Shown here: positions 16,212-26,517 of the stretch, in pieces
Layout of the letters: every line of letters begins with the position of its first letter
Position numbering within the stretch: the first letter of the stretch is position 1
From: Clostridia bacterium
GTDB lineage: Bacteria; Bacillota_A; Clostridia; UMGS1883
Length of the DNA: 64,000 nucleotides
Direction of reading: 5' to 3'
Assembly (NCBI GenBank): GCA_017467965.1
Contig: JAFUJZ010000027.1
Span: 3,414-67,413, forward strand
Program-made: the position numbers and the translations under genes
Notes under the pieces: generated by a model
The model's database searches: none
The model's input: the letters and a program-made list of their open reading frames with translations, nothing else
What the model was told of the DNA's origin: nothing

Positions 16212-17981
16212 ATGACAACGAATGAAAAAATTGCTCTTTTAAGAGCTGAAATGGAAAAAAACAATTTGAAGGGTTACATTGTGCCTACAGGCGACCCGCA
16301 TATTTCGGAATATGTAGCCGATTACTACCGTTTTCGCCATTGGATAAGTGGCTTTACAGGTAGTGCAGGTACTTTTGCACTGACAGATAAAAAGAGCGGC
16401 TTATGGACAGACGGCAGATACTATATCCAGGCGGAAATTGAGCTTTCCGGCAGTGAATGTGTGCTTTACAAGGCATATGAGCCAGGTGTTATCAGCTATG
16501 TGCAGTTTTTCTGCGAAGAGCTTTGCGAGGGTGACAGAGTTGGTATTGACTCAAAGCTTTTCAGTAAGAGTGCTGTTGTAGGAATGCAAAAGGAATTTAA
16601 CAAGAAAGGCATTGAACTTGTTTGTGACTGTGACCTTTCCTATATCTGGGAGAACAGAGACAGTCTTCCTTACACAAAGCTTTTTGTCCTTGATGAAAAA
16701 TATACAGGTGAGAGTGCAAAAAGCAAGGTCGAGAGACTGCGTGAAAAAATTAAGGACGCAGGTGCTACTGCATTTGTAACAGGTACGCTTGACAGCATTA
16801 TGTGGCTCTACAATGTGCGTGCAAACGATGTACACTGCTGTCCCTTTGCGCTTTCATATGCTCTTGTAACTGAGGATAATGCGTATTTTTATGTTTCATA
16901 CAAGCAGCTTACAGACGATGTAAAAGCGTATCTTGACAAAAACGGTGTTACAGTTAAGGAATATGATGATATATATAAAGATGTGAGAATGCTTGATGAA
17001 AAAACAGTTCTTGCACTTAAAGCCAATGCGACAAACTATATGCTTTTTAGCACTGCCACATGCAAGGTTAAGGAAACTGCAGATTTTGTGGAGAACATGA
17101 AGGCTGTTAAAAACGATATCGAAAACGAAAACCTTAAAAACGCGTACGTAAAGGACTGTGTTGCACTGGTGAAGGCTTTCCACAAGATTTACACAGCAGA
17201 AAGCGGCACTATGACCGAAAAGGACGTATGCGACCTTCTTTTGGAAGAAAGAGGCGAAATGGAAGGCAACTTGGGTGCAAGCTTTGATACCATTGCCGCA
17301 TACAAAGGCAATGCTGCTATGATGCACTATTCTCCCGATGAAAAGAACAGTGCGGTTATTGAAAAGAGCGGGATGTTACTCATCGACTCAGGCGGACAGT
17401 ACTATGACGGAACAACAGACATTACACGAACTCTTGTTTTGGGCGAAATATCCGACGAAGAAAGACGCGCATATACCCTTACATTAAAGGGTAATATTGC
17501 TCTTTGCTCAGCAATATTCTTAAAGGGTGCAACGGGCAGCTGTCTTGATGTTTTGGCTCGTCAGTATTTGTGGAACGAAGGCATTGACTACAAGTGCGGT
17601 ACAGGTCATGGTGTGGGCTTTTTGCTTAACGTACACGAAGGCCCTCAGGGCTTTGGTCCCCGCATGAGATATACATACCCGTTGGAAGTTGGTATGAATC
17701 TTACGGTTGAACCCGGCGTATATGTTGAAGGCAAGTACGGTATAAGAATAGAAAACGATGTTATTGTTGAAAAGAAAATGGAAACAGGTGACGGCGAGTT
17801 CTACGGATTTGATATGCTTTCATACTGTCCGATTGATACGAGAGCTATCGACAAGAGCCTTATGACCGAAAAGGAAATTGAGTGGCTCAACGCTTTCCAC
17901 AAGAAAGTGTACAACACACTTTCGCCTTATCTCACCGTGCGTGAGGCAACATGGCTCAGAGAAGAAACAAAAGCAATATAA
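16212..17981 (+). CDS. Xaa-Pro aminopeptidase, three-domain M24B type
   Basis: A 589-residue aminopeptidase P of the long eukaryote-like form: two creatinase-like N-terminal domains (about 1-310) and a pita-bread catalytic domain. The dimetal ligands are visible as Asp in LLIDSGGQYYDGTTDIT (two aspartates), His in GHGVGF, Glu in VEPGVYVEG and Glu in IRIENDV. It removes an N-terminal residue followed by proline, probably in peptide turnover in the cytoplasm. A strong site AAGGAG precedes ATG 16212. The gene sits just after palindromic repeat copy 1. Confidence 0.93.
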   Translation: MTTNEKIALLRAEMEKNNLKGYIVPTGDPHISEYVADYYRFRHWISGFTGSAGTFALTDKKSGLWTDGRYYIQAEIELSGSECVLYKAYEPGVISYVQFFCEELCEGDRVGIDSKLFSKSAVVGMQKEFNKKGIELVCDCDLSYIWENRDSLPYTKLFVLDEKYTGESAKSKVERLREKIKDAGATAFVTGTLDSIMWLYNVRANDVHCCPFALSYALVTEDNAYFYVSYKQLTDDVKAYLDKNGVTVKEYDDIYKDVRMLDEKTVLALKANATNYMLFSTATCKVKETADFVENMKAVKNDIENENLKNAYVKDCVALVKAFHKIYTAESGTMTEKDVCDLLLEERGEMEGNLGASFDTIAAYKGNAAMMHYSPDEKNSAVIEKSGMLLIDSGGQYYDGTTDITRTLVLGEISDEERRAYTLTLKGNIALCSAIFLKGATGSCLDVLARQYLWNEGIDYKCGTGHGVGFLLNVHEGPQGFGPRMRYTYPLEVGMNLTVEPGVYVEGKYGIRIENDVIVEKKMETGDGEFYGFDMLSYCPIDTRAIDKSLMTEKEIEWLNAFHKKVYNTLSPYLTVREATWLREETKAI

Positions 17982-18002
17982 CCAAGTTAACTATTTATTA
18001 AT

Positions 18003-18031
18003 TTGACACCTTGCTATAAGTATGGTAAAAT
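18003..18031 (+). promoter_or_regulatory. Sigma-A promoter of secA
   Basis: TTGACA (18003-18008), a 17-bp spacer and TAAAAT (18026-18031), about 50 bases before the secA start. Confidence 0.75.
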
Positions 18032-18081
18032 ATTAAAAATGGGTATTTGTAGCCCTAAAAAAACAGAAAATGGTGAAATAA

Positions 18082-20871
18082 ATGGGACTTTTTTCAAAAC
18101 TTTTTGGAGATTATTCTTCAAAAGAGGTTAAAAAAATACAGCCTTTGAAGGAAAAAATACTTGCTTTAGACGAGGAATTTTCCCGTCTTAGTGAGGAAGA
18201 ACTCAAGGGAAAGACAAATGAATTTAAATCAAGACTTGCTAATGGTGAAACGTTAGACGATTTGCTGCCGGAAGCTTTTGCAACCGTGAGAGAGGCAAGC
18301 TGGAGAGTATTGGGAATGAAACATTTCCCCGTGCAGATTATAGGCGGTATTGTACTCCATCAGGGCAGAATTGCCGAAATGAAAACAGGTGAAGGTAAAA
18401 CCTTGGTTGCTACACTTCCTGCATATCTTAATGCTCTTACAGGCAAGGGTGTGCATATTGTAACAGCAAACGAATATCTTGCAAAGCGAGACAGTGAATG
18501 GATGGGCAAGGTATACCGTTATCTTGGACTGACGGTTGGTCTTATCATTCCTCAGGGTACACAGGAGGAAAAGCAGGCTTCCTACGCTGCCGATATCACA
18601 TACGGTACAAACAGCGAGTTTGCCTTTGACTATTTGTGGGATAACCTTCGTACATCTAAGGAAAACGTTGTACAGCGTGAACACAACTATGCAATCGTCG
18701 ATGAAGTTGACTCTATCTTGATTGACGAAGCGAGAACACCTCATATTATCAGTACACCAGAGGCGGAAGCCGACGCCCTTTACATGGCGGCAGACAGATT
18801 TGTAAGAGGTCTCAAAGTGCAGAAGTTTGAGGAGTTTGACCTTAAGGAGGAAAGCGTTAATCTTGACTGCGACTATATAGTTGATGAAAAGGCAAAGAAC
18901 GCTACCCTTACAGAAAAAGGTACAAAAAAAGCTGAACAGTTTTTTAATATTGAAAACCTTGCAGACCCCAACAACATGAGCATTGTGCATCATATAAACA
19001 TTGCACTTAAGGCTCACGGCGTTATGAAAATTGACGATGACTACGTTGTAAAAGACGGTGAGGTTATCATCGTAGACAGCTTTACAGGCAGACTTTCATT
19101 TGGCAGAAGATACTCAAACGGTCTTCATCAGGCTATTGAAATGAAGGAAGGCTTGAAGGTAAGAAACGAAAGCCGTACTGTTGCAACGATCACTGTACAG
19201 AACTATTTCAGAATGTATTCAAAGCTTTCTGGTATGACAGGTACAGCCCTTACAGAGGAAGACGAATTTCGCGGTATATATTCTCTTGACGTTGTGGCTA
19301 TTCCCACAAATGCACCTGTAATCCGTAAGGATGAAAACGATGCTGTTTACATGACACATAATGCCAAGATAAAGGCTATTGTAAACGAAATCAAAAACGA
19401 ATCAGCAACAGGCAGACCGGTGCTTGTAGGTACTGCTACAATTGAAAGCAGTGAAGAATTGTCAGGTGCCCTTAAGCGTGCAGGTGTAAAGCATAGAGTT
19501 CTCAATGCAAAATACCATGAAGTCGAAGCTCAGATTATTGCACAGGCAGGCAAGAAAGGTGCCGTTACAATTGCTACAAACATGGCAGGTCGTGGTACTG
19601 ATATTATCCTGGGCGGTAATGCCGAATATATGGCAAAGAACCGTATGGAAAAGGAAGGTTTCCCCAACGAGTTGATTGTTGAGGCAACAGGCTTTGCCGA
19701 AACAGATGACGAAGAAATCTTAAAGGCAAGAGAAACCTATGCCAACTATTATGAAGAGTTCAAAAAGGAAATCGAACCCGAGAAGGCAGAGGTTGTGGCT
19801 GCAGGCGGGTTGTACGTATTGGGTACAGAGCGTCATGAGTCAAGACGTATTGACAACCAGCTTCAGGGTCGAAGCGGCAGACAGGGAGACCCGGGCAAGT
19901 CTAAGTTCTTTGTTTCCTTTGAGGATGACCTTTTGCGTCTTTTCGGCGGCGACAGAATCAAAAAGATGCTTACAACGATGAAAATAGAAGAGGATGACGT
20001 TATCGACGAGAGAATGCTCTCAGGCGTTATCGAAAACGCGCAGAAGAATATCGAAGGCAGAAACTACGATATCCGTAAGAGCGTTTTGCAGTATGACGAC
20101 GTTGTAAACACACAGAGAACTATTATTTACAACCAGCGTAAGGAAGTATTGAACGGTGAAAATATCAAGCCTTCCATTGAAAAGATGATTGCAAAGGTAG
20201 TAGATAATGCTATAGCAAAATATCTTAACGCAGAGCACGCAGATTACTGGCTCATGGCTGAATTTGAAGAATATTGTGCAAAATTATTCCATAAAGAAGG
20301 TATTATTGAGATTTCCTCCCGCGATATTAACCGTATCTCCCGTGAAGAAATCCGTGAAGAGCTTTTGGAAAAGGCTGCGCAGCGCTATAAAGAACAGGAA
20401 GCTCTTTTCGGCGAAGCAAACATGCGTGACGTTGAACGCAGGATTATGCTTAAAGCCGTTGACAACCATTGGATAGAGCACGTATCGGCAATGGATACTT
20501 TAAAGCGTGAGATCCGTCTTCGTTCCTACGGTCATCACGATGTACTCAATGAGTACAAGATGATAGGCTACGATATGTTTGAAGAAATGGTTGCACTTAT
20601 GCAGGAAGATACTGTAAAATATGTTATGGGTGTTGCACCTGCTATGGAGGTCAACATCAACGAGCCTGTGAGACATGCAAAAGCGCACGGCGAAAAGCCC
20701 TCCGCACCTGCAGTTGACCTTAAAAAAGCTACCGCATCCGGCGGCAGTGACGGCTCGGTTAAAGCACAGCCCATAAAGAGAACATCTCCCAAGGTTGGAC
20801 GTAACGACCCCTGTCCCTGCGGAAGCGGCAAAAAATATAAGCAGTGCTGTGGCTTACATGAAAATCTCTAA
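18082..20871 (+). CDS. secA: Preprotein translocase ATPase SecA
   Basis: A 929-residue SecA with all expected parts: Walker [10 protein letters not shown] near residue 100, DEAD-like [15 protein letters not shown], the preprotein cross-linking domain, the second helicase motif NMAGRGTDI and the [11 protein letters not shown] motif. The C-terminus carries a SEC-C zinc motif ([13 protein letters not shown]). It drives secretory proteins through SecYEG, serving the many signal-peptide proteins of this window. The start is weakly supported, with GGTGA 7 bases upstream. prfB follows after 53 bases, the classic secA-prfB order. Confidence 0.97.
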   Translation: MGLFSKLFGDYSSKEVKKIQPLKEKILALDEEFSRLSEEELKGKTNEFKSRLANGETLDDLLPEAFATVREASWRVLGMKHFPVQIIGGIVLHQGRIAEMKTGEGKTLVATLPAYLNALTGKGVHIVTANEYLAKRDSEWMGKVYRYLGLTVGLIIPQGTQEEKQASYAADITYGTNSEFAFDYLWDNLRTSKENVVQREHNYAIVDEVDSILIDEARTPHIISTPEAEADALYMAADRFVRGLKVQKFEEFDLKEESVNLDCDYIVDEKAKNATLTEKGTKKAEQFFNIENLADPNNMSIVHHINIALKAHGVMKIDDDYVVKDGEVIIVDSFTGRLSFGRRYSNGLHQAIEMKEGLKVRNESRTVATITVQNYFRMYSKLSGMTGTALTEEDEFRGIYSLDVVAIPTNAPVIRKDENDAVYMTHNAKIKAIVNEIKNESATGRPVLVGTATIESSEELSGALKRAGVKHRVLNAKYHEVEAQIIAQAGKKGAVTIATNMAGRGTDIILGGNAEYMAKNRMEKEGFPNELIVEATGFAETDDEEILKARETYANYYEEFKKEIEPEKAEVVAAGGLYVLGTERHESRRIDNQLQGRSGRQGDPGKSKFFVSFEDDLLRLFGGDRIKKMLTTMKIEEDDVIDERMLSGVIENAQKNIEGRNYDIRKSVLQYDDVVNTQRTIIYNQRKEVLNGENIKPSIEKMIAKVVDNAIAKYLNAEHADYWLMAEFEEYCAKLFHKEGIIEISSRDINRISREEIREELLEKAAQRYKEQEALFGEANMRDVERRIMLKAVDNHWIEHVSAMDTLKREIRLRSYGHHDVLNEYKMIGYDMFEEMVALMQEDTVKYVMGVAPAMEVNINEPVRHAKAHGEKPSAPAVDLKKATASGGSDGSVKAQPIKRTSPKVGRNDPCPCGSGKKYKQCCGLHENL

Positions 20872-20924
20872 CAGGGGTTTTCATGTAAGATATACATATA
20901 AGACATCGGAAGGAATGAATAAAC

Positions 20925-22037
20925 ATGGTAGAGTACGATCAGTATAAATTGTCCCTTAATGCTCTTAAAGGGGACATTGATGAGCTTGGCAAAGCACTTC
21001 ATATAGATAATGTTATTGCCCAGGCAGAAGAAATGGAAAAATCAACAATGGAGCCTGACTTTTATTCCGATATGGAAAAAAGTCAGAAAACTCTCAAGCA
21101 GCTTAAACAGCTCAAGGGTAAGATTGAACATTACAACAATCTCTCAGTTGAAAGAGACGACCTTTTGACTATTATCGAAATGGCAGAGGAAGAGGATGAC
21201 TTAAGCTTCCTCGATGAGGTAAAAGAAGGCGTTGAAAAGCTTACAAACGATATCGAAACAACAAAGCTGGAAACTCTTCTCGCAGGTCCTTATGACAAAA
21301 ACGATGCTATTATCACACTTCATGCAGGTGCAGGCGGTACAGAGGCTCAGGACTGGGCGTCTATGCTTCTTAGAATGTACCAGATGTGGGCAGAAAAGAG
21401 AGGCTTTTCTGTTTCAACAATTGACTACATCGACGGTGATGAAGCAGGTATAAAGGGTGCAACAATCCTTATTGAAGGCGATAACGCATACGGCTATGCA
21501 AAGTGCGAAAAGGGTATTCACCGCCTTGTGCGTATTTCTCCCTTTGACAGTGCAGGCAGACGTCATACATCCTTTGCATCGGTTGAAGTTATGCCCGATA
21601 TTGACGATACTATCGAGGTTAATATCCGCCCCGAAGATATTAAAATGGACGTTTTCCGTGCATCGGGTGCAGGCGGACAGCACGTTAATAAAACATCTTC
21701 CGCTGTAAGACTTACACATATTCCCACAGGCGTTGTTGTTGCTTGTCAGAACGAAAGAAGCCAGTTTCAGAACAAGGATATGTGTATGAAGATGCTTAAG
21801 GCAAAGCTTGCCGAAATGGCGGAAGCAGAACATAAGGAAAAAATTGAAGATATCAAGGGTGTACAGAAGGAAATTGCGTGGGGCAGTCAGATACGCAGCT
21901 ATGTTTTCCACCCCTATACAATGGTTAAGGACCACCGTACAAACTTTGAAGTAGGTAACATTGGCTCCGTTATGGACGGTGATTTGGACGGATTTATCAA
22001 TGAGTATCTTCGTTTTAATTCACACAAGGAAGACTAA
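20925..22037 (+). CDS. prfB: Peptide chain release factor 2, without programmed frameshift
   Basis: A 370-residue RF2 that ends translation at UGA and UAA. The stop-recognition SPF motif is present (RISPFDSAG) and the catalytic GGQ (GAGGQHVNK). In most bacteria prfB needs a +1 frameshift at an in-frame UGA near codon 25; here the reading frame is continuous through that region (ELGKALHIDNV), so the autoregulatory frameshift has been lost. It lies directly after secA. Confidence 0.95.
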   Translation: MVEYDQYKLSLNALKGDIDELGKALHIDNVIAQAEEMEKSTMEPDFYSDMEKSQKTLKQLKQLKGKIEHYNNLSVERDDLLTIIEMAEEEDDLSFLDEVKEGVEKLTNDIETTKLETLLAGPYDKNDAIITLHAGAGGTEAQDWASMLLRMYQMWAEKRGFSVSTIDYIDGDEAGIKGATILIEGDNAYGYAKCEKGIHRLVRISPFDSAGRRHTSFASVEVMPDIDDTIEVNIRPEDIKMDVFRASGAGGQHVNKTSSAVRLTHIPTGVVVACQNERSQFQNKDMCMKMLKAKLAEMAEAEHKEKIEDIKGVQKEIAWGSQIRSYVFHPYTMVKDHRTNFEVGNIGSVMDGDLDGFINEYLRFNSHKED

Positions 22038-22057
22038 TATAAAAAGGAGAATGAAAA

Positions 22058-22687
22058 ATGAAAAAGTTAGTATCAATTTTACTTGTTGCAGTAATGGTAT
22101 TGTCATTTAATGCAGTAGCTTTTGCACAGAGTGAACCCAGTGATTGGGCGGTTAATGAAGTTGACTACGATGCGGCAAGATTTCTCAAAGCGGCAATGGG
22201 CGAAGATGTTGACTATGCAAAGAGCATTACACGTGAAGAGTTTGCAGTTGTAGCACTTTACCTTTACGCGTCTGCATCTGGTATGGAATTGCCCGAAATG
22301 AGCGTTGAAAACCCCTTTACAGACTGCAACAACCCCCTTGTTGTAACAGCATATGGTTTGGGTCTTGTTAAGGGTGTAAGCGAAACTGAGTTTAATCCTG
22401 ATGCACTCGTTACTCGTGAACAGATTTGTGTTATGCTTACAAGAATAGCACAAAAGCTTATTCCGGATTTAAACATGGATATTGTTAAGAATTATCTTCC
22501 CAAGCTTGACACTTTTGCTGACGGAGAAATGGTAAGCGAATGGGCAGAAGACAGTGTTAAACTGATGGTGGCTGCAGGTCTTATCAAGGGTACAGACGAA
22601 AATAAGATTAATCCCCTCGGCAACTGCACAACACAGGAAGCTTTAATTATCGCAAAGAGAGCACTCAGTCTTGAAATTGAATATTAA
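22058..22687 (+). CDS. Secreted SLH-domain protein
   Basis: A 209-residue protein with a signal peptide (residues 1 to about 24, ending AFA) and three S-layer-homology repeats filling the rest; the second and third show clear cores (AYGLGLVKGVSETEFNP...TREQICVMLTRI and LMVAAGLIKGTDENKINP). SLH domains bind pyruvylated secondary cell-wall polymer. With no other domain this may be a small cell-surface anchor or adaptor protein. A good site AAAGGAG precedes it, and it follows prfB by 20 bases. Confidence 0.85.
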   Translation: MKKLVSILLVAVMVLSFNAVAFAQSEPSDWAVNEVDYDAARFLKAAMGEDVDYAKSITREEFAVVALYLYASASGMELPEMSVENPFTDCNNPLVVTAYGLGLVKGVSETEFNPDALVTREQICVMLTRIAQKLIPDLNMDIVKNYLPKLDTFADGEMVSEWAEDSVKLMVAAGLIKGTDENKINPLGNCTTQEALIIAKRALSLEIEY

Positions 22688-22722
22688 TTTATTAAAGCAC
22701 CGTTATGTGGTGCTTTAATAAA
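22688..22722 (+). terminator. Hairpin between SLH and esterase genes
   Basis: A 14-bp perfect stem (22688-22701 with 22709-22722), AT-rich at its base. There is no clean T tract after it and the next ribosome site follows at once, so it may be a partial terminator. Confidence 0.6.
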
Positions 22723-22738
22723 TTACGGAGGAGAAAAA

Positions 22739-25273
22739 ATGAAAAGAATTATTATGATTATCCTGGTTATGGCAATGATAATTGGTAACATACCCACTCT
22801 TGCGGCAAGTGATCGTATGGTATCAACTGCGGATTTTTCATATAAAAGTTTTACTGCTACCACTGGTCGAGTAAAAATAACCTTTGATATTAATGCAAAT
22901 ACTGTTTCTGACGGTATTGTAGGCATTGCATCAAGCACTGTTGTACCGAAGAATTATTCGGACTATGCTATATGCTTTCGTATACGCGCGGGCGGTTTTT
23001 TTGACTCAAATAACGGGTCTGACTTTGTAAAAGAGGAAAACGTCAGCTATACGAAAAACACGACCTATCGTGTAGAAATTGAAGCAGATACTACACAGCA
23101 GGTGTATAATGCCTATGTTTACATAAACGGAGAAAAGAAAATGATTGCAGATAATTACAAATTCCGTGCTTCAAGCAATGATTTGGGCAAAATTACGGCA
23201 CGAGGTGGCGGAGGCGTAAGTGCAGGACTTTACTATATTGAAAATATAGCGTTTGAACATGTGGAAGGACAGTTTGAAACCTTTTCACTTCCGAACTTTT
23301 TTTGCGAAAATATGGTGTTGCAGAGAAATGTGCCTCACGTTATTTACGGCAGAGGTACAGGCGAAATAACTGTTACTCTTACTGACGGCGAAAATACATC
23401 AAAGACAACAGTTGATGCTGTAGACGGCTTGTTTGAAGCCATGCTCAGTCCGCTTCCTGCATCCCTTACACCTTATACATTGACGGTTTCCGCAAAGGAT
23501 AAAACCCAAACGATTGAAAACGTGTTTGTAGGTGATGTGTTTATGCTTGCAGGGCAGAGCAATATGGCACAAAACTATGAGCACCAGACAACAGAACAGC
23601 TGGGTGACGGCGTTACAACAAGCAATATGCCGCAATTGATAACTGACGACAGGATTAAGTTTTTTAAGCTGTCCCGAACACCTGCTTCGGCAGAAACCTT
23701 TGATATCCCCTTTGAAACCGACGGTTGGCAGCCTCTTACAGCAAGTACAAATAAAAAGCTTTCTTACATAGGTATGTATTTTGCCAAAGAAAGACTCAGT
23801 GAGGAGCCCAATGTTCCGATAGGTCTTATGAATACTGCATGGCGAGGCACTACGATAAACCGTTGGATGAGAAAAAGTGATGATAACAAAACATTGAACT
23901 TTACTCCCTCAAACGGTGATATATACAATAACCACGTTGCACCTTTAACAAAATACCCCATAAGTGCAATATTGTGGTATCAGGGTGAAAGTGATTCCAA
24001 AAATCCTGTTATGTACGAAGAAGCATTTAAAACTCTTATAACAGATTACAGAAATCTTTGGAACGATGAAGACTTACCCTTTTTGTTTGTACAGCTGGCT
24101 CGTTACGGAAAGGATAACTACGCTCCCTTAAGAGATGCTCAAATGAAAGCATTGGAACTTACTAACACAGGTATGGCTGTTATTCTCGATACAGATAAGG
24201 GTACATATAACAATATTCATCCTCTTGGCAAGGAAATTGTTGCCCAAAGACTTTATCTTTTAGCCAAAGAATATGTTTACGGTGAAGATGTAGTTTCTTC
24301 AGGACCGATTTTTGAAAGTGCTACGGTTAATGGAAACGAGATTGTTATAACCTTTAAAGAGGAAACTATAGGTGACGGGCTTTGTATAACAAATACTTAT
24401 AATAACACCAATACAGAGCTTTGCGAATTTGAGATTGCAGATGAAAAAGGGGAATTTGTTCCTGCTAAGGCGGTTATAAATTCCGACAATACCATATCAG
24501 TTTCAAAAGAGGGCATGGATAACCCTGCGTATGTAAGATATGCTTATTCCAAGGTGCCTTCTAACCCAAATCTTTTTAACAAAAACGGACTGCCTGCATC
24601 ACCTTTTACAACCGATACGAGAATATTCAGCACAGCCTCGTTTATGTCAAGGGGAATAGAGGCAGAAAAAAGTAATGTCCAGACCTTAAGCTTTAAGGTT
24701 ACACCTATGATAGAGGCACTTAATGGTGTAATGGGCTTTACAGCAAATGAAAACAGTGTCACTGCATGGAACAACTGCGGTATAACCTTAAGATTTAATA
24801 AAAACGGCTATTTTGAATATATAAATGGTAGTAATTTTGAAACAAGCTCTCTCAAATATGAAAAGGGCAAAACATATGTTGTAACCGTTATAGCTGATTT
24901 TACCGATAATACATACGCGCTTATTGCAGACGGAGAGGTTTTGTGCGAAAAAGCCGCGTTCCGTACAGGCTCGCTTAGTATGGACAACATCGGAAGGTTT
25001 ATGATAAGAGGCGGTGACGGGGAAGCAGCAGGAGAGTTCTTTGTTGAAGATGTGCAAGTGATTGCAAATGAAGAAAATACCATCATAAATGTTGTGAAAA
25101 ACGGTGAAAATATAATGTTTGTAATTTCACCGACCGGCAGCTTTTATGCGGCAGATTACGATGACGAAATCCTCAAAAAAGCAGTAAAGGTAACAGGGAA
25201 AGGTGTTGAAGCTGTTAGTATAGATGCAGATAAAATCTTTTTCTGGGATGAAAATTTAAAACCTATAAACTAA
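22739..25273 (+). CDS. Secreted sialate O-acetylesterase-like SGNH hydrolase
   Basis: An 844-residue exported protein with a signal peptide (1 to about 23). Its centre is an SGNH esterase of the sialate O-acetylesterase type: nucleophile block GQSNMAQ near residue 275, WYQGESD near 410, and the Asp/His end of the triad around NNIHPLGK near 495. It would remove acetyl groups from sialic acids or from plant polysaccharides. A similar beta-sandwich-like domain appears twice, at about 30-180 and 640-780; both copies contain a GRGG/GGDG stretch near their end. The last 40 residues form a small domain ending IFFWDENLKPIN, shared with other exported proteins here. No cell-wall anchor is seen. Confidence 0.82.
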   Translation: MKRIIMIILVMAMIIGNIPTLAASDRMVSTADFSYKSFTATTGRVKITFDINANTVSDGIVGIASSTVVPKNYSDYAICFRIRAGGFFDSNNGSDFVKEENVSYTKNTTYRVEIEADTTQQVYNAYVYINGEKKMIADNYKFRASSNDLGKITARGGGGVSAGLYYIENIAFEHVEGQFETFSLPNFFCENMVLQRNVPHVIYGRGTGEITVTLTDGENTSKTTVDAVDGLFEAMLSPLPASLTPYTLTVSAKDKTQTIENVFVGDVFMLAGQSNMAQNYEHQTTEQLGDGVTTSNMPQLITDDRIKFFKLSRTPASAETFDIPFETDGWQPLTASTNKKLSYIGMYFAKERLSEEPNVPIGLMNTAWRGTTINRWMRKSDDNKTLNFTPSNGDIYNNHVAPLTKYPISAILWYQGESDSKNPVMYEEAFKTLITDYRNLWNDEDLPFLFVQLARYGKDNYAPLRDAQMKALELTNTGMAVILDTDKGTYNNIHPLGKEIVAQRLYLLAKEYVYGEDVVSSGPIFESATVNGNEIVITFKEETIGDGLCITNTYNNTNTELCEFEIADEKGEFVPAKAVINSDNTISVSKEGMDNPAYVRYAYSKVPSNPNLFNKNGLPASPFTTDTRIFSTASFMSRGIEAEKSNVQTLSFKVTPMIEALNGVMGFTANENSVTAWNNCGITLRFNKNGYFEYINGSNFETSSLKYEKGKTYVVTVIADFTDNTYALIADGEVLCEKAAFRTGSLSMDNIGRFMIRGGDGEAAGEFFVEDVQVIANEENTIINVVKNGENIMFVISPTGSFYAADYDDEILKKAVKVTGKGVEAVSIDADKIFFWDENLKPIN

Positions 25274-25302
25274 AAAAACGGCGAACTTTCGCCGTTTTTT
25301 AT
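25274..25302. terminator. Bidirectional terminator
   Basis: An A-tract, an AAACGGCGAA/TTCGCCGTTT stem and a T-tract lie between the esterase gene and the convergent CBS gene, so it can serve both strands. Confidence 0.85.
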
Positions 25303-25740
25303 TTAGTTATAGGTTTTCTTAGAATATTTGGATGATATGTCACAAAGAGCGTGACCGACCTCCATGTCGTATTGGCCTGTACGGGAAATATCGCCCAGTG
25401 AGATAAAACCGACTATTTTGCCGTCGTCAATAACGGGGAGACGTCTTACCTTAGCACGACTCATCATTTTGGCGGCACTTGCCACATCGGCGTCCATACA
25501 TACGCAGGAGACGTCATTGGTCATAATGTCACATACAGAAAATCTGGACGGGTCTTTATCTTCGGCGGTAATTCTCACCGTGATGTCACGGTCAGTAATC
25601 ATGCCGATAACTCTTCCAGAATAATCCACAACAGGAAGTGCACCTACATTATGCTTTGCCATTTTCTTTGCTGCCTCACGGACAGTGTCCTGTCCTGTAA
25701 CTGTCAGAGTTTCGCAAGAGCAGATATCTTTTACCTTCAT
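25303..25740 (-). CDS. Two-CBS-domain protein
   Basis: A 145-residue protein made of a single Bateman module: CBS 1 with VREAAKKMAKHNVGALPVVD and GMITDRDI, CBS 2 with ASAAKMMSRAKVRRLPVID and GFISLGDI. Such stand-alone pairs bind adenosyl nucleotides and act as sensors, often under stress; the partner is unknown. AAGGAGG precedes the start. It is separated from comF by about 70 bases and may have its own transcript. Confidence 0.9.
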   Translation of the reverse strand: MKVKDICSCETLTVTGQDTVREAAKKMAKHNVGALPVVDYSGRVIGMITDRDITVRITAEDKDPSRFSVCDIMTNDVSCVCMDADVASAAKMMSRAKVRRLPVIDDGKIVGFISLGDISRTGQYDMEVGHALCDISSKYSKKTYN

Positions 25741-25809
25741 AATTGTTCCTCCTTGTCATTTTTATACAAGGTTAGTTTGTCCGTAATAAAAAGTTTTAAT
25801 CAGGAAAAA

Positions 25810-26517
25810 CTAAGAACGGTGAACTGATGCAACTGCGGCAATATAAACATTGTCACAGCCCATTTTCAGAAGAAGAGAGGATATATAATCCATTGTGGAG
25901 CCTGTGGTGTAGATATCGTCAATCAAAAGTGCTGTTCCAGAAAGCTTCATATCCTTGCCTTTAAAGGCTTTTTTTACGTTTTTTCTTCTTAGGGAAAGAG
26001 GGAGTGAGGATTGCCGTGGTGTGCCGTCAACACGGATAATTGTATCCAGCACGGGAAGATTGAATATTTTGCCGCAATCGTTGGCAATAAGCTCAGATTG
26101 ATTGAACCCTCGCTTTAAAAAGCTTTCGCGGGAAAGCGGAACATACGTAATAAAATCAATGTGCGGAAAATCAGATTCCATAATACTGTTTGCTATAAGA
26201 AAAGCAAAGGCATGACAGTGGCTTTCTCTTTCGTGAAATTTCATTGATAAAATTGCGTGACGAACTTCGTCTTTGTAAACAAGAGGTGTAAACGCGCCTG
26301 AAAAAGAATGATTGTATTTACGGCAGGTATGACAAACGGGCATTGCGGTATCATGCTGCATTATACCGCATTTGATACATCTTGTCCCTTCTATAAAAGG
26401 GAGTGAGTTCATACATTTATTGCAGATAAATGTATAGTTCTCATAATCAATTACCTCACGGCAAAATGTACACTTGTGAGGAAAAATCAGAGATGACAGT
26501 TTTTTGATTAAATTCAT
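25810..26517 (-). CDS. comF: ComF family amidophosphoribosyltransferase-like protein
   Basis: A 235-residue ComF protein: an N-terminal double zinc finger (CTFC...CNKC, then CIKC...CHTC within residues 16-80) and a phosphoribosyltransferase fold with LLIDDIYTTGST near residue 200. ComF is required for DNA uptake in naturally competent bacteria, where it works with ComFA helicase in bringing single-stranded DNA into the cell. No ComFA is beside it; instead the gene overlaps recD2 by 4 bases, an arrangement common in Clostridia. Confidence 0.92.
   Translation of the reverse strand: MNLIKKLSSLIFPHKCTFCREVIDYENYTFICNKCMNSLPFIEGTRCIKCGIMQHDTAMPVCHTCRKYNHSFSGAFTPLVYKDEVRHAILSMKFHERESHCHAFAFLIANSIMESDFPHIDFITYVPLSRESFLKRGFNQSELIANDCGKIFNLPVLDTIIRVDGTPRQSSLPLSLRRKNVKKAFKGKDMKLSGTALLIDDIYTTGSTMDYISSLLLKMGCDNVYIAAVASVHRS

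Noticed and set aside
18253..19017. Long minus-strand ORF (254 codons) inside secA
   Set aside because: It is antisense to a highly conserved secA region and has Cys/Phe/Val-rich composition typical of shadow frames, with no ribosome site.
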